From JAFNAG01 sp050011535 (GTDB taxonomy: Bacteria; Acidobacteriota; UBA6911), in NCBI GenBank assembly GCA_050011535.1, contig JBEKIX010000013.1:1-52137 (forward strand): a stretch of 52,137 bases of DNA, in the 5' to 3' direction. Shown here piece by piece: positions 14,904-25,015 of this stretch. The notes under the pieces were generated by a model. That model did no database searches. It had not been told where the DNA came from and saw only the letters and a list, made by a program, of their open reading frames with translations. Every line of letters starts with the position of its first letter. Position 1 is the stretch's first letter. The translations under genes and the position numbers were made by a program.

Positions 14904-17900
14904 TCAGTTGAAGGCGTTCCGAAGCGGCTCCAGAAGAGAGTCCTCGACTTGATCCGGCATCTCCATTGTTCGATATCCGTGCAATGTCAAATACACGTCC
15001 CCCTTGTCGTCCACCACGTGGGCATCAAAATCCCCGCCGGCCTTCGGAATAACCACCGACTGCAGCCGCGCCGATTTCATGTCCGGCTGCTTGAGTATGC
15101 TGAGGCTCCCGACCCGGTAGGGCAACCCCATGCGTGCCTTGGTCGCCAGCTCCCACATACCGGCAGTCTGGAAGCAAAGCTCGATGAGCCGCGGCGAAAC
15201 CAGCGTGGGCGCGCTGGCAGGATCATGATTAGGCGGCAGGTGGGAAGCAAAGAGTCCGACGACCTTGTCGCCCTGTCGCCATGAACTTTCCATCACCTGA
15301 TAGGCGGGGCCGTGGAAGTAGAGGCGATAAATGTCGGCCGCGCTTACTTTGTGGCCGTTCGGGGGACTGGCAATGGCTCCGGCTTTCTGCGGTTGCAACG
15401 GGTCGGCTACAAGACGGACGCGCGCCGTAAAGTGGGTTGTGACCTCCGGATCGCTCTGCCCGTGAAGGATGCGGGCGCCGATCAACCGGCAATTGGCAAT
15501 GATATCTTCTCCTTCTGCTGAAAAATCGGCTCGCAGCGTCACGGTGCGGGGCTGAGAACGATAGAATTTGAAAGGAGAATGGAAGTTCACATCCTCGATC
15601 GCGCCGATGTGCCGTTCGGGAAAGACAAGCCGGGCGGCTTCCGCCATCGCTTCGATTCCCATGACGCCGGGAAGCACCGGAATGCCGTTGATTTGGTGAT
15701 CGTAAAGGAATGGTTGCCGGGCCGGATCCAGAGTGGTTTCGACCGTCAGCCCGCTATAAAGGCCCATGCCGAGAACTTTCCCGGTCATGATTCCGAGAGC
15801 GGCGTCCATCCTACCTCCTCTAGCTGGATCCAGCCCGCCCTGCTCATCAAACTCCTTTAGCATGATTCCCAGATTCTGGGCGACGACCACTTCGCCCTGC
15901 CCGCCCGTGATAAGCTCTTTGCGAACATACGGAATTCCGGCTTCCGGCGCCAGCATGTCGATGCCAGCCTGTTTCATCACAGCTGGTATCGAACCACGCG
16001 CGGCCATGCCGATGCCGCTCCATGCGGTCCAATCGATGGCTATGCCGCGGGTGCGAGGACGCGTGGCACGGAAGTTCGAAATACTCTTGCAGAGCAGGTC
16101 GTTGGCGGCACTGTAATCCGTCTGCCCGCCATTGCCGAAACGGCCGGCAATCGAGCTGAAAACGACAGCGGCTCCGAGCGGCATGTCTCCAAGGTTTGAG
16201 AGCACGTTGAACCAGCCGTCGCTCTTGACATCGAAAACAAGATCAAACTCGGCCGGCTTTTTATCAGGAAGAAGATGGCTGATTTCCAGACCGGCTGCGT
16301 GCAGGAGCACATCGATGCGGCCGTTGGCGTTAGCGATCTGCTTCATGACCGCCGCGACGCCGGCCGTATCGAGGAGGTTGACGCTGTAGTAGTGTACGAT
16401 GCCCCCAGCTCTCTTCACCGCTTCGATCGCCGCAAGAGCCGCATGCGCGCGCTCCAGAACCGCCATTTCCTTTTCTACTAGAGCCGGCGTGGCGCGTTCG
16501 CCGCGCATCTTGAGCCTTTCAAAAATGTCTCGCTTCAGGCCCTCCTTGTCGGCAGCAAGGCGCTGCAGGTCCGGGTTTGCCGGGTCGGGTCGCGGCGCAA
16601 GATCGAGCAGGTGGAAAATCCCGCCCGAAGCCGCTGCCAGGTCCGCGGTAATCGCTGAAACGATACTGCCGGCGGCGCCCGTGATGAGGAATACGGTGTC
16701 CTTTCCAAGCGCGATGCCGGAATCAGTCGCGCTTGGCGCTCTTTCTTCCAAGCCGATGGTCCAGCGCTCGCCGTGCTTGTAACCAATCTCCACGGCTCCC
16801 GGATCCCATTTCGTTTCCTCGATCAGGATGTCGGCCAATGCCGTGGATTTCCTGCTGGGCTCGAAGTCGACGACCTTGACGAGCGCATCGCCCTTTTCGC
16901 GCTTGAATGCCTTGGTGAAGCCGGTGACGCATCCTCCGGCCGCGGAGACCGCTCCGGCATCGTCATAGCCGTGCATCCCGCCGAGCCTGGTCGCGGAAAC
17001 CAGGAATGTCCCTCGCGCGCCCACCTGGTCATAGAGAGCGCGCATGGCGGCGTATAGTAGCTTTACCCGGACGCGGGTCGACTCGCGCCAGGCGTCAATA
17101 TCCATGGTCGCGGCATCGCCCTCATGGTCCAAGGCCGGCAGCCAATAGATGCCCTGGATCGATCCTTGGGCCTTCCATTCCTCGATGCGCCGGATCAGCA
17201 CCTCCGCCTCGGGCGCGTCACTCACCAGCAACACCTCAGCGCCCAGCTTCTCCAATTTCGCTGCCAGCGCTTTCCCGATGCCTCCACGATCTGACATTAC
17301 AATCACGCGGCAGCCGGCATTCAGTTCGACGCCTGTCGGCTTGCACATGGCCAGCGAAGGACGCGGCCGTGGAACCGGAATCCTGCGGGGCATCGCTGCG
17401 GCGGCGTCCATGCTTCCCGCCATGACGCTCTTGGCGGCGATTGCTGGAACAGACTGCGTCACGGGCGGCACTGGCTCCGGCGCAGCGAGCGCGGGATTCT
17501 GCTTAAGGTCGGGCCGTCGATCGTACACAAATTGGATCGTGTGTTGCAGCGTCGGAAAATCACGCAGTTTAAGAGAGTCGTCGCGCGGGATATCATAAGC
17601 AGCGCGGATGGCCGCGAACATTTCGGCTTGTTTGACGGTATCAATGCCAAGATCGGCTTCCAGATCCAGGTCAAGATCGAGCATGTCCGGGGGGTAGCCG
17701 GTTTTTGCGGCGATAATCTCCAGAACTTTGTCCCTGACCGGATCATCCGTCTGTCCATGCTCAACTCCCACTGGCGCGGCAACCGTCTCGGGCGTGGCCG
17801 ACGACGACGGAAGTGGGAGCCCGATGGGCAGCAAGTCGGGCCGTCGATCGTACACAAATTGGATCGTGTGTTGCAGAGTCGGAAAATCACGCAGTTTGAG

Positions 17901-20900
17901 CGAGTCATCGCGCGGAATGTCGTACGCCGTGCGAATCGCGGCAAACATCTCGGCCTGTTTGACCGTGTCGATGCCAAGGTCCGCCTCCAGATCCAGATCA
18001 GGGTCCAGCATGTCGGGCGGATAGCCAGTCTTCTCCGCGATGATTGCCATCACTTTATCCTTCACGGAATCCGGCGCCGGCGCCGCACCCGCGGGGGCCG
18101 TAGTCTGCCGATCCGGAGAGGCTAATGATGGAATCGCAGGACCAGATGGAGACGGCGCAGCTATAGGAACCTTCAGATCCGGCCGCCGGTCATAGACAAA
18201 CTTGATGGCATGGGCAAGGGTTGGAAAGTCGCGCAGCTTCAGCGCGTCGTCGCGCGGGATGTCGTAGGCCGCGCGGATAGCGGCAAACATCTCAGCCTGT
18301 TTGACAGTGTCGATACCAAGGTCAGCTTCCAGATCGAGATCCAGATCAAGCATGTCGGCGGGATAACCTGTCTTTTCCGAAATGATGCGCATCACCTGCA
18401 CCTGTACGGGATCGACCGCCGGGCCGGACACAACGGGACCTGTCTCTGACGGCAGGGGCGGAGCGGGGATCTGGATGGCCGGGACAGCGGCAAGCTGGAC
18501 AGCCGGAGACGAAGGAAGCGGCTGTTGAACCTCGACGGCTGGCGCTGCCGGCGCCGCCAACCCGTTCACGCGGGTCTGAACTGTGCCAATACCCGCAGCA
18601 GGCCCCTGATCCTTGACCCGCAGCGTGCGTCGGGCGACTTCCACCTCGGGTTCTTCATAACCGCTGATGCGCTTGATCCAGTTTCGCCAAGCGTTTTCAT
18701 CCGTGATGCGATAGGCGAACCCCAGGGCGTCGGGGCGCCGGTGCTCTCCGTCCGGGGTCGGTATCCATCGCGACAGGGTCATGCAGATCTGTGAACCGAA
18801 ACCCGCGCCAAGCCGGAGCGCATACTGCACGGGATAGTGGCCGCCCTTCGACAGATTCAGCATGCCAAGCTCAGGATCCACTTCTTTAAAGTTTGGCACC
18901 GGGGGAACGATTCCGGTTTCCAGGATTTTGACGCCGACAACGTCCTCCACGCCGACCGCCATCGGGTGCCCCGTGGCGCCTTTCGTATTGGCCACGACGA
19001 TTTTGTCGGCGGCTTCCTTAAAGACGTAGCGCAAAGCGAACACCTCGGCCGAGGCGCTGCCGCCGCGCGCCGGCGTATAGGTTTCGTGCGACACGAAGAC
19101 CGTCTGCGGGGCGATCTCAAACCGGTTGATGCCCCATTGCGCCTCCGCCTCCGAGATCAGTTTTTCCATGATCTGGCAGATGTGGCCTACATCGAGGCGT
19201 GTGCCGTGGTACGCACTGTTGGCAACCACGGAGCCGAGGAGTTCGCAGATGGGTTGCAGTCCACGCTCGCGCGCAGACTCCAGCGTTTCTATCACCATCG
19301 CGGACGCGCCCATGCCGATGATCAGGCCGTGGCGCCGGCGGTCGAAAGGAGTGGCCGCCTCCTCCACGATCTCGTCAGTGGCCGCCGCGCCGGAGGCAAG
19401 AAATCCGGAACCAAACCAGCCCATCAGGTTGTCCGAGGTGATGTCGTCGGCGGAAATGATGATGACGCGGCGGCACCGTCCCGTCTGAATCCAATCGGAG
19501 GCGATAGCCACCGCTTGTGTGCCGCTGGCGCAGGCGGCGTTCGTGGCCGTGTTGGGGCCGCGCGCGCCGATGTACTCGGCAAATTGGGAATGTCCCATGG
19601 AGAGGACTCTGAACAGGAAGCGGCGGTCGAACCGGTAAGGTTTCTGCTCAATCTCTTTCCGAAGCGCTGCGATGCGCTGGTCGAGTTTATCAACGAGGCC
19701 GTTTCCTCCAAGGTGGACCGCGCTGGCACGAAGGGTAACCAGTTCTTCGAGACGCTCACGCCGTATTCGATCGCGATAAAATCCGGAAATAATCTCTTCG
19801 AATGAGTCATAGCCCGGGAACGCCGAGGTAAAGAGCACGCCGGTATCGTCCCTCATCTCCTCCGGGAGCCCCCAGCGGTCGGGGAGCATTGTCCCTTTGG
19901 TCGTCGTCTTATAGCGCATCACGAGCGGAATGCCGGCATCACGAAGCACATCGATGCCCGCTGCGATCGCCAGTTTGGTGACATGATCCAGGGCCGCGAG
20001 GCGGTCTTCGGGAAACCCGAAATCCCGAATGAGGTCAAAATCTCTTGCCCTGGCAGCCAGCTTGATGACGTCATCGAGGCTCTCGATGGTCTCGAATCTG
20101 CCTTCGCCCGCTTCAGTCTTGACGAGGCGTGTGATGTTTTTCTCCACCATGGCATGGCGCAACTGTTCCGGAACCGGGTCGATGAATTGGCCGCCGCGCA
20201 GGATGCGGTCGATGTTCGCATCATCAAAAACCTGATCCACGCCCGGCAGACCAAGCGCCGCTCCGGTCACGCAGATCCGCGCCGGACTGCGTACGGGACG
20301 CGCGCTGGAATAGACCTGGAAGCCGCGCTCGAGAAACTCGGCAAAGAGATGACCAAGTTCCACATAGCGTTCCGAGCCCAGCAAGCCGCCCGCTTGCGGG
20401 ATTACCGGGACGCGTTGTTCCATCGGCTTCGGCGCGATCGGCGGTGCCGCGACGGTAGCTTCCCTCTTCGGCGTCTGCACCGGCGCCGGACTGCTCGACA
20501 CAATCTCTACCGGCGCCTGTCGCACCGAAGCGCTGCTGGCTGCACCGACACCCAGACCCGCAGCATAGAGACCGCAAAGGGCCAAGTTGACCGAGGCCGC
20601 CTCTCCGATTCTCGGGTGATTCGTAAAGAGAGGAATGACACCGTCGCGCTCGCCGAGAACATCTTCCACGAAACCATAGAGGACGCGCTTTGGACCTACC
20701 TCGACAAAGATCCGGGCGCCTGCCTCGTACAGTGTGTTCAAACCCTTCACGAATTGAACAGGAGAGGCGACTTGCTTCCCCAGCAACTGAATCATCTCTG
20801 GCACTACCCCGGGTCCCATCGGGTAGAACGACCCGGTCACGTTGGCGATGATCGGGATTCCAGGCGGCTGCAGCCTCATGCCACGCAGCACTTGGGCTAG

Positions 20901-23333
20901 CGAGTCACTGGCCGGCGCCACGATATTGGTGTGAAACGCGTGGCTGACCTGCAGCTGCTGGGCGCGGTAGCCGGCGGCGCGAACTGCCTCCATAGCCTTC
21001 TGGACCGACTCCGTCGATCCGCCGATCACGGCTTCTTTCGTGCTGTTGATGTTGGCGATGACGACATACCCTTCGATAGTGGACAGAATTCTCTGGATCT
21101 CATCGGTCGGGCCAAAAACCGCAGCCATGATGCCGTTGTCATCCAGCGCGCACTTGGTCATTTCATTTCCGCGCGCGCTGACGGCGCGCAGCGCCTCTTC
21201 AAAGGAAATCGCGCCGGCAGCGACAAGAGCGCCGTACTCTCCCAGGCTGTGCCCCATGACCATATCCGGAGCAATGCCATAGGCGCCAAGCAGGCGTGCG
21301 AGCGCAGTCTCGGCAGCCAGCACGGCGGGCTGAGTCACCGCCGTCTGTTTGAGGTTCTGCTCGGCAAGCACCAATGCTGCTTCGTCGTTTTTATCGAGAA
21401 AAACGCATTCACTCAGCGGCTTGCCGATGAGCGGCAGCATGACCTCATCCGCGGTGGCAAAGGTCTCGGCGACGATGCTTTCGCTCGCGCGCAGCGACTG
21501 AAGCATGTTCACGTATTGCGAGCCCTGTCCGGCAAACAGAAATGCTATCTTGGGGGAAGGACCTCGGCCGAGAAAGATCCCTTTGGCGCGCAACGCTTTC
21601 CACCTGCCCGCCTGATTCTCATCAAAAGCCTTGAGCGCCTTGCCGCATTTGTCGGCAAGGTCGGCCGCGTCCGCATAATCGATCGCCAGGCGGACCGGCG
21701 CCCGCAGGTCCGACTCGGCGGGAACCGCAGGCGAAGGGGCCACGCCGCTCTCGGCCTCTTTCAAAGCGGCGCGCAAGCGGCCCATCACCGCAGCCTCCGA
21801 TTCCGCGCCGATCACCAGGGCACCGCGCAGGGGCGTTTTGGCCTCGATCTTGCCCAGGCTGTACTCCACGGCAGGGTACGACATCGTGAGTTTGCTCTCA
21901 TCCTCGTAGCGGCCGGGGGTGAATTCCTCCAACACGACATGGAAGTTGGTCCCGCCAAATCCGAAAGCGCTCACACCGGCGTGCCGCGAGGCGCCAGGCT
22001 CCACATCCCAGGGTCTGAGCTGCGTATTCACGTAGAACGGGGAATGGGAAAGATCGACATCAGGATTGGACCGCTGGAAATTGACGCTCGGCGGCAAAAA
22101 TTTTTCGTGCAGCGCGAACGCGGCCTTGAGGATTCCGGCAGCGCCAGCAGCGCCCTTGAGGTGACCGATGTTCGACTTTACTGAACCGAGAGCAATCGAT
22201 CCGCTGGGCAGACCGAACTCCGCAAATACGTCAAGCAGACTCTGAATCTCGGCGAGGTCGCCGACCACGGTCGAGGTGCCGTGCCCCTCCATCAGGTTCC
22301 CGGGCATGGGAACAATTCCGGCATTTTGCCACGCGCGGCGCAGGGCAAGTTTCTGGCCGATCGGATTGGGCGCGGTGATGCCTTTGCCCTTGCCGTCGCT
22401 CGACCCGCCCAGGCCGCGAATTACGGCATAGACACGGTCGCCGTCGCGTTCCGCATCGCCAAGCCGCTTAAGCAGGAAGACCACGCCTCCTTCTCCCATC
22501 ACGAAACCGTCGGCGCCGCGGTCAAATGGCCGGGACCCGGTAGGAGAAAGGGCTCCGATCTTACAGAACTTCACGAAGGTCGACGGGCTCATATTGGCGT
22601 CAATCCCACCCGTCAGCACCGCGTCATAGTCATGCTCCACCAGGCCGCCGATGGCAGAGCTGAGGGCAGCCATGGTAGAGGCGCAGGCGGCATCCGCGAC
22701 GAAGTTCGGTCCCTTGAAATCATAGAGAGCCGCGATGCGCCCGGCGATGATGTTGGCGAGTTCTCCCGGCATGGTGTCTTCGGTGATTTCGGGGAGGCGT
22801 TTGCTAACGGCCGCGCGCAACTGTTCGACGATGGCCTCGCGCGCGTTGGTGGGTAGTGTGCTGAAGCCGGGAGTGCGCCGCAATTCTTCGGCGTAGTCCG
22901 AAAAAAGGATGCGGGCCGCCGAGTACAGGTGCGTGTCGCCCGCCATTGCGTTGCCGAGAATGACGGCGGTTCGTTCCGCATCGAGCGGGCGATCGGGATA
23001 ACCGAAATCAGCCAGCGCTTCCCGCACAGCGACGATCGCCCATTTCTGAGTCAGATCCATTGCCTGGCTGACTTTTGGTGGAATGGGCATGCGCCACTTC
23101 AATGGATCCCATTCCCAATCCCGCACCCAGCCGCCAATTTTGGAGTAGGTCTTGTCGGGGACCTTCGGGTCGGCATCATAATAAAGCCGCGGGTCCCAGC
23201 GCTCCGGACGCACCTCTGTAATGCTGTACACTCCGTTTTTGATATTCTGCCAGAACCGCGGCGCGTTGGGCGCATCCGGCAGAACCGCTCCTACACCAAC
23301 AATGGCAACGGCCCTTCGGGCTGAAACTCTCAT
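14904..23333 (-). CDS. PUFA/PKS-like megasynthase KS-AT-KS-ACP-ACP-ACP-KR-DH
   Basis: A 2809-aa iterative type I synthase, probably for a long-chain or secondary lipid. Domains: KS1 about 8-470 (C217 in DAACAST, H351, H391); AT about 595-890 (GHSLGEY, S696; HAFH); linker; KS2 about 1018-1525 (C1268 in NAACASGT, H1416, H1456); ACPs at about 1640-1720, 1755-1834 and 1864-1943; KR about 2000-2490 (second Rossmann TGAAGS 2218-2223, S2393, Y2407, N2411); hot-dog DH about 2530-2800 (HQINGIPVLP, H2546). Each ACP reads LGIDTVKQ, with Thr (1676, 1790, 1899) where Ser normally carries phosphopantetheine. There is no enoyl reductase or thioesterase. The start is the ATG overlapping the acyl-CoA dehydrogenase stop (TAATG); open frame upstream of it is out-of-frame shadow. 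Confidence 0.92.
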   Translation of the reverse strand: MRVSARRAVAIVGVGAVLPDAPNAPRFWQNIKNGVYSITEVRPERWDPRLYYDADPKVPDKTYSKIGGWVRDWEWDPLKWRMPIPPKVSQAMDLTQKWAIVAVREALADFGYPDRPLDAERTAVILGNAMAGDTHLYSAARILFSDYAEELRRTPGFSTLPTNAREAIVEQLRAAVSKRLPEITEDTMPGELANIIAGRIAALYDFKGPNFVADAACASTMAALSSAIGGLVEHDYDAVLTGGIDANMSPSTFVKFCKIGALSPTGSRPFDRGADGFVMGEGGVVFLLKRLGDAERDGDRVYAVIRGLGGSSDGKGKGITAPNPIGQKLALRRAWQNAGIVPMPGNLMEGHGTSTVVGDLAEIQSLLDVFAEFGLPSGSIALGSVKSNIGHLKGAAGAAGILKAAFALHEKFLPPSVNFQRSNPDVDLSHSPFYVNTQLRPWDVEPGASRHAGVSAFGFGGTNFHVVLEEFTPGRYEDESKLTMSYPAVEYSLGKIEAKTPLRGALVIGAESEAAVMGRLRAALKEAESGVAPSPAVPAESDLRAPVRLAIDYADAADLADKCGKALKAFDENQAGRWKALRAKGIFLGRGPSPKIAFLFAGQGSQYVNMLQSLRASESIVAETFATADEVMLPLIGKPLSECVFLDKNDEAALVLAEQNLKQTAVTQPAVLAAETALARLLGAYGIAPDMVMGHSLGEYGALVAAGAISFEEALRAVSARGNEMTKCALDDNGIMAAVFGPTDEIQRILSTIEGYVVIANINSTKEAVIGGSTESVQKAMEAVRAAGYRAQQLQVSHAFHTNIVAPASDSLAQVLRGMRLQPPGIPIIANVTGSFYPMGPGVVPEMIQLLGKQVASPVQFVKGLNTLYEAGARIFVEVGPKRVLYGFVEDVLGERDGVIPLFTNHPRIGEAASVNLALCGLYAAGLGVGAASSASVRQAPVEIVSSSPAPVQTPKREATVAAPPIAPKPMEQRVPVIPQAGGLLGSERYVELGHLFAEFLERGFQVYSSARPVRSPARICVTGAALGLPGVDQVFDDANIDRILRGGQFIDPVPEQLRHAMVEKNITRLVKTEAGEGRFETIESLDDVIKLAARARDFDLIRDFGFPEDRLAALDHVTKLAIAAGIDVLRDAGIPLVMRYKTTTKGTMLPDRWGLPEEMRDDTGVLFTSAFPGYDSFEEIISGFYRDRIRRERLEELVTLRASAVHLGGNGLVDKLDQRIAALRKEIEQKPYRFDRRFLFRVLSMGHSQFAEYIGARGPNTATNAACASGTQAVAIASDWIQTGRCRRVIIISADDITSDNLMGWFGSGFLASGAAATDEIVEEAATPFDRRRHGLIIGMGASAMVIETLESARERGLQPICELLGSVVANSAYHGTRLDVGHICQIMEKLISEAEAQWGINRFEIAPQTVFVSHETYTPARGGSASAEVFALRYVFKEAADKIVVANTKGATGHPMAVGVEDVVGVKILETGIVPPVPNFKEVDPELGMLNLSKGGHYPVQYALRLGAGFGSQICMTLSRWIPTPDGEHRRPDALGFAYRITDENAWRNWIKRISGYEEPEVEVARRTLRVKDQGPAAGIGTVQTRVNGLAAPAAPAVEVQQPLPSSPAVQLAAVPAIQIPAPPLPSETGPVVSGPAVDPVQVQVMRIISEKTGYPADMLDLDLDLEADLGIDTVKQAEMFAAIRAAYDIPRDDALKLRDFPTLAHAIKFVYDRRPDLKVPIAAPSPSGPAIPSLASPDRQTTAPAGAAPAPDSVKDKVMAIIAEKTGYPPDMLDPDLDLEADLGIDTVKQAEMFAAIRTAYDIPRDDSLKLRDFPTLQHTIQFVYDRRPDLLPIGLPLPSSSATPETVAAPVGVEHGQTDDPVRDKVLEIIAAKTGYPPDMLDLDLDLEADLGIDTVKQAEMFAAIRAAYDIPRDDSLKLRDFPTLQHTIQFVYDRRPDLKQNPALAAPEPVPPVTQSVPAIAAKSVMAGSMDAAAAMPRRIPVPRPRPSLAMCKPTGVELNAGCRVIVMSDRGGIGKALAAKLEKLGAEVLLVSDAPEAEVLIRRIEEWKAQGSIQGIYWLPALDHEGDAATMDIDAWRESTRVRVKLLYAAMRALYDQVGARGTFLVSATRLGGMHGYDDAGAVSAAGGCVTGFTKAFKREKGDALVKVVDFEPSRKSTALADILIEETKWDPGAVEIGYKHGERWTIGLEERAPSATDSGIALGKDTVFLITGAAGSIVSAITADLAAASGGIFHLLDLAPRPDPANPDLQRLAADKEGLKRDIFERLKMRGERATPALVEKEMAVLERAHAALAAIEAVKRAGGIVHYYSVNLLDTAGVAAVMKQIANANGRIDVLLHAAGLEISHLLPDKKPAEFDLVFDVKSDGWFNVLSNLGDMPLGAAVVFSSIAGRFGNGGQTDYSAANDLLCKSISNFRATRPRTRGIAIDWTAWSGIGMAARGSIPAVMKQAGIDMLAPEAGIPYVRKELITGGQGEVVVAQNLGIMLKEFDEQGGLDPARGGRMDAALGIMTGKVLGMGLYSGLTVETTLDPARQPFLYDHQINGIPVLPGVMGIEAMAEAARLVFPERHIGAIEDVNFHSPFKFYRSQPRTVTLRADFSAEGEDIIANCRLIGARILHGQSDPEVTTHFTARVRLVADPLQPQKAGAIASPPNGHKVSAADIYRLYFHGPAYQVMESSWRQGDKVVGLFASHLPPNHDPASAPTLVSPRLIELCFQTAGMWELATKARMGLPYRVGSLSILKQPDMKSARLQSVVIPKAGGDFDAHVVDDKGDVYLTLHGYRTMEMPDQVEDSLLEPLRNAFN
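17505..18416 (-). repeat. Three tandem ACP-coding repeats within the megasynthase gene
   Basis: About 240-bp units at 18174-18416, 17832-18071 and 17505-17744, separated by Pro/Ala/Ser linkers. The second and third units share long identical DNA runs, for example around 17515-17560 and 17835-17880, including many synonymous positions. The first is slightly more diverged (ALAHAIKFVYD against LQHTIQFVYD). Confidence 0.85.
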
Positions 23334-25015
23334 TACTTTACACTCCCTCCAGACGCGGAGGCGCGTCCATAGATTGCGTCGGCGACCTCGTCCAAGTCCT
23401 GCACGAGACCGCTCTGGGCACGGTGAAGCCCAGCTAAGCCTAACTTGGTTTCGAGATCCTGAACCTCTTTTTCCTTCAGAACAGCAGCGCCGACGATCCA
23501 GCGCATGCCCTCCGCCGCCAGCCTGATCGAAGCTTCCCGGGCAAAGCACCGGCTCATCGCCGCCAAGGCCTTCGGGTTGAAGCGCGCATTGGCCTTTTCG
23601 TTCAAGGCACCCTCCGCCGCGCGCGCCGCGCGCCGCGCCAGGCTGCCGGCGCACTCGGCGTAGGCAATCAGTTCGCCCAGGCGGAAGAGGATATGCTGAT
23701 GCCGCGTCAGCCGGTGAACGCGCGCCATCTCCAGCAGCTCGGCGAGCGCGTGCAGGCAGAGGCCGGCAATGGCTGCGCCGATCTGCGAGTGCCGGGCCTG
23801 CAGTTCCTCGACAGTACGCGCCATGTCGTGGTAGTACTGCCCGTGCGTCTTCAGATGCAGTTGCCAGCGATCGCGGCAGATGGTCATCTCCATGATCTCC
23901 GACGTACCTTCATAAATCGTGGTGATGCGCGCATCGCGCTTGATTTTCTCGACGACGTATTCCCTAGTGTAGCCGTAGCCGCCCAGTGCCTGAATGCTGG
24001 CATCGGCAGCCAGATTCCCCGCCTCGGTGGCCATGTATTTGGAAATGGCGCCTTCCGTATTGAGATTGCCTCCTGTGTTGTCGATGCGCTCCGCGGTTTC
24101 TTCAATGTAGGATCGGGAGGCTTCGAGGCGTATTACGTGCGGCACGATGAGCTTGTGGGTATATCCCTGCTTTTCGGACAGTGGAGCGCCACCCTGGATT
24201 CGGCCCATCGAATAAGGTATGGCACGGTCCAATGCGGACCACCCGGCGCCGAGGCCGAATGCCGCGACCATGAGGCGCGTGTAACCGAAAACGAGTTGCG
24301 CCTGGATCAGCCCCATTCCTTCCTGGTTGCCTAGCAGGCGGTCCGCGTCCACATAAACGTCCTCGAGTGAAACCGTGGCAGTGTTGCTGGCTCGAATGCC
24401 GTGCTTATCTTCGGGCTTGCCGTGACCGAGGCCCGGCGCGCCCCGTTCGACGACAAACCAGCTCGGGCCCCCGGGAGTGAGTGCAAGGATGCTGTAAAGA
24501 TCGGCCACTCCGCCGTTGCTGATCCATTGCTTGTTGCCGTTGATCTTGTAGCCGGTGACCTTCCCGTCTTCGCAAATCGGGGTCGCGGTCGTGCGCAAGG
24601 CCGCCAAATCACTCCCGGCCTCAGGCTCCGTTGCACCATAGGCCATGAGGAGGCCTTCACGGGCAATGCGCGTCAACCATTTTTCCTTCTGCTCGTGAGT
24701 TCCCCCGAAAATGATCGGATCGCTCCCGAGGAAGGTAGCAAGCACCCCGGTCGCGAGTCCCAGATCGATGCTCGCCATTTCCTCGCAGATCCGGTACACG
24801 TCGAAAGCCCCTCCTCCCATTCCCTCAAATTCCTCCGGAATGAAGAGAAGTTGGATGCCCAGTTCGGATCCGCACATGTCATGCACGGCTTCGGCGGGAA
24901 ATTCATGGGTCGCATCCAGTTGAAGCAGTTTTCCTTCAGGCAGGCGCGCCGCGGTGAAATCGACAATGGCCTGCAAGGTCAGATCGAGAGTTTCCTTATC
25001 AAGTCCTTTGTGCAT
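23333..25015 (-). CDS. Acyl-CoA dehydrogenase (FadE-type), coupled to the megasynthase
   Basis: Flavoprotein of about 560 aa with the acyl-CoA dehydrogenase fold (helical N-domain, beta middle domain with YGATEPEAGSDLAALRT, helical C-domain) plus an extra C-terminal helical part. The catalytic Glu lies in TTIYEGTSEI, and LGGYGYTREYVVEK is the usual FAD/substrate segment. ATG 25015 (MHKGLDKETLD) is preferred; an in-frame alternative begins 20 codons earlier and neither has a strong Shine-Dalgarno. The stop shares one base with the megasynthase ATG. In this setting it may add a double bond to the product or process a starter acyl-CoA; the chemistry is not shown by the sequence. Confidence 0.88.
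   Translation of the reverse strand: MHKGLDKETLDLTLQAIVDFTAARLPEGKLLQLDATHEFPAEAVHDMCGSELGIQLLFIPEEFEGMGGGAFDVYRICEEMASIDLGLATGVLATFLGSDPIIFGGTHEQKEKWLTRIAREGLLMAYGATEPEAGSDLAALRTTATPICEDGKVTGYKINGNKQWISNGGVADLYSILALTPGGPSWFVVERGAPGLGHGKPEDKHGIRASNTATVSLEDVYVDADRLLGNQEGMGLIQAQLVFGYTRLMVAAFGLGAGWSALDRAIPYSMGRIQGGAPLSEKQGYTHKLIVPHVIRLEASRSYIEETAERIDNTGGNLNTEGAISKYMATEAGNLAADASIQALGGYGYTREYVVEKIKRDARITTIYEGTSEIMEMTICRDRWQLHLKTHGQYYHDMARTVEELQARHSQIGAAIAGLCLHALAELLEMARVHRLTRHQHILFRLGELIAYAECAGSLARRAARAAEGALNEKANARFNPKALAAMSRCFAREASIRLAAEGMRWIVGAAVLKEKEVQDLETKLGLAGLHRAQSGLVQDLDEVADAIYGRASASGGSVK

Noticed and set aside
23334..23654. N-terminal extension of the megasynthase frame
   Set aside because: The extra 107 residues are Arg/Gly/Cys-rich shadow sequence antiparallel in frame to the acyl-CoA dehydrogenase end; KS homology and the TAATG overlap fix the start at 23333.
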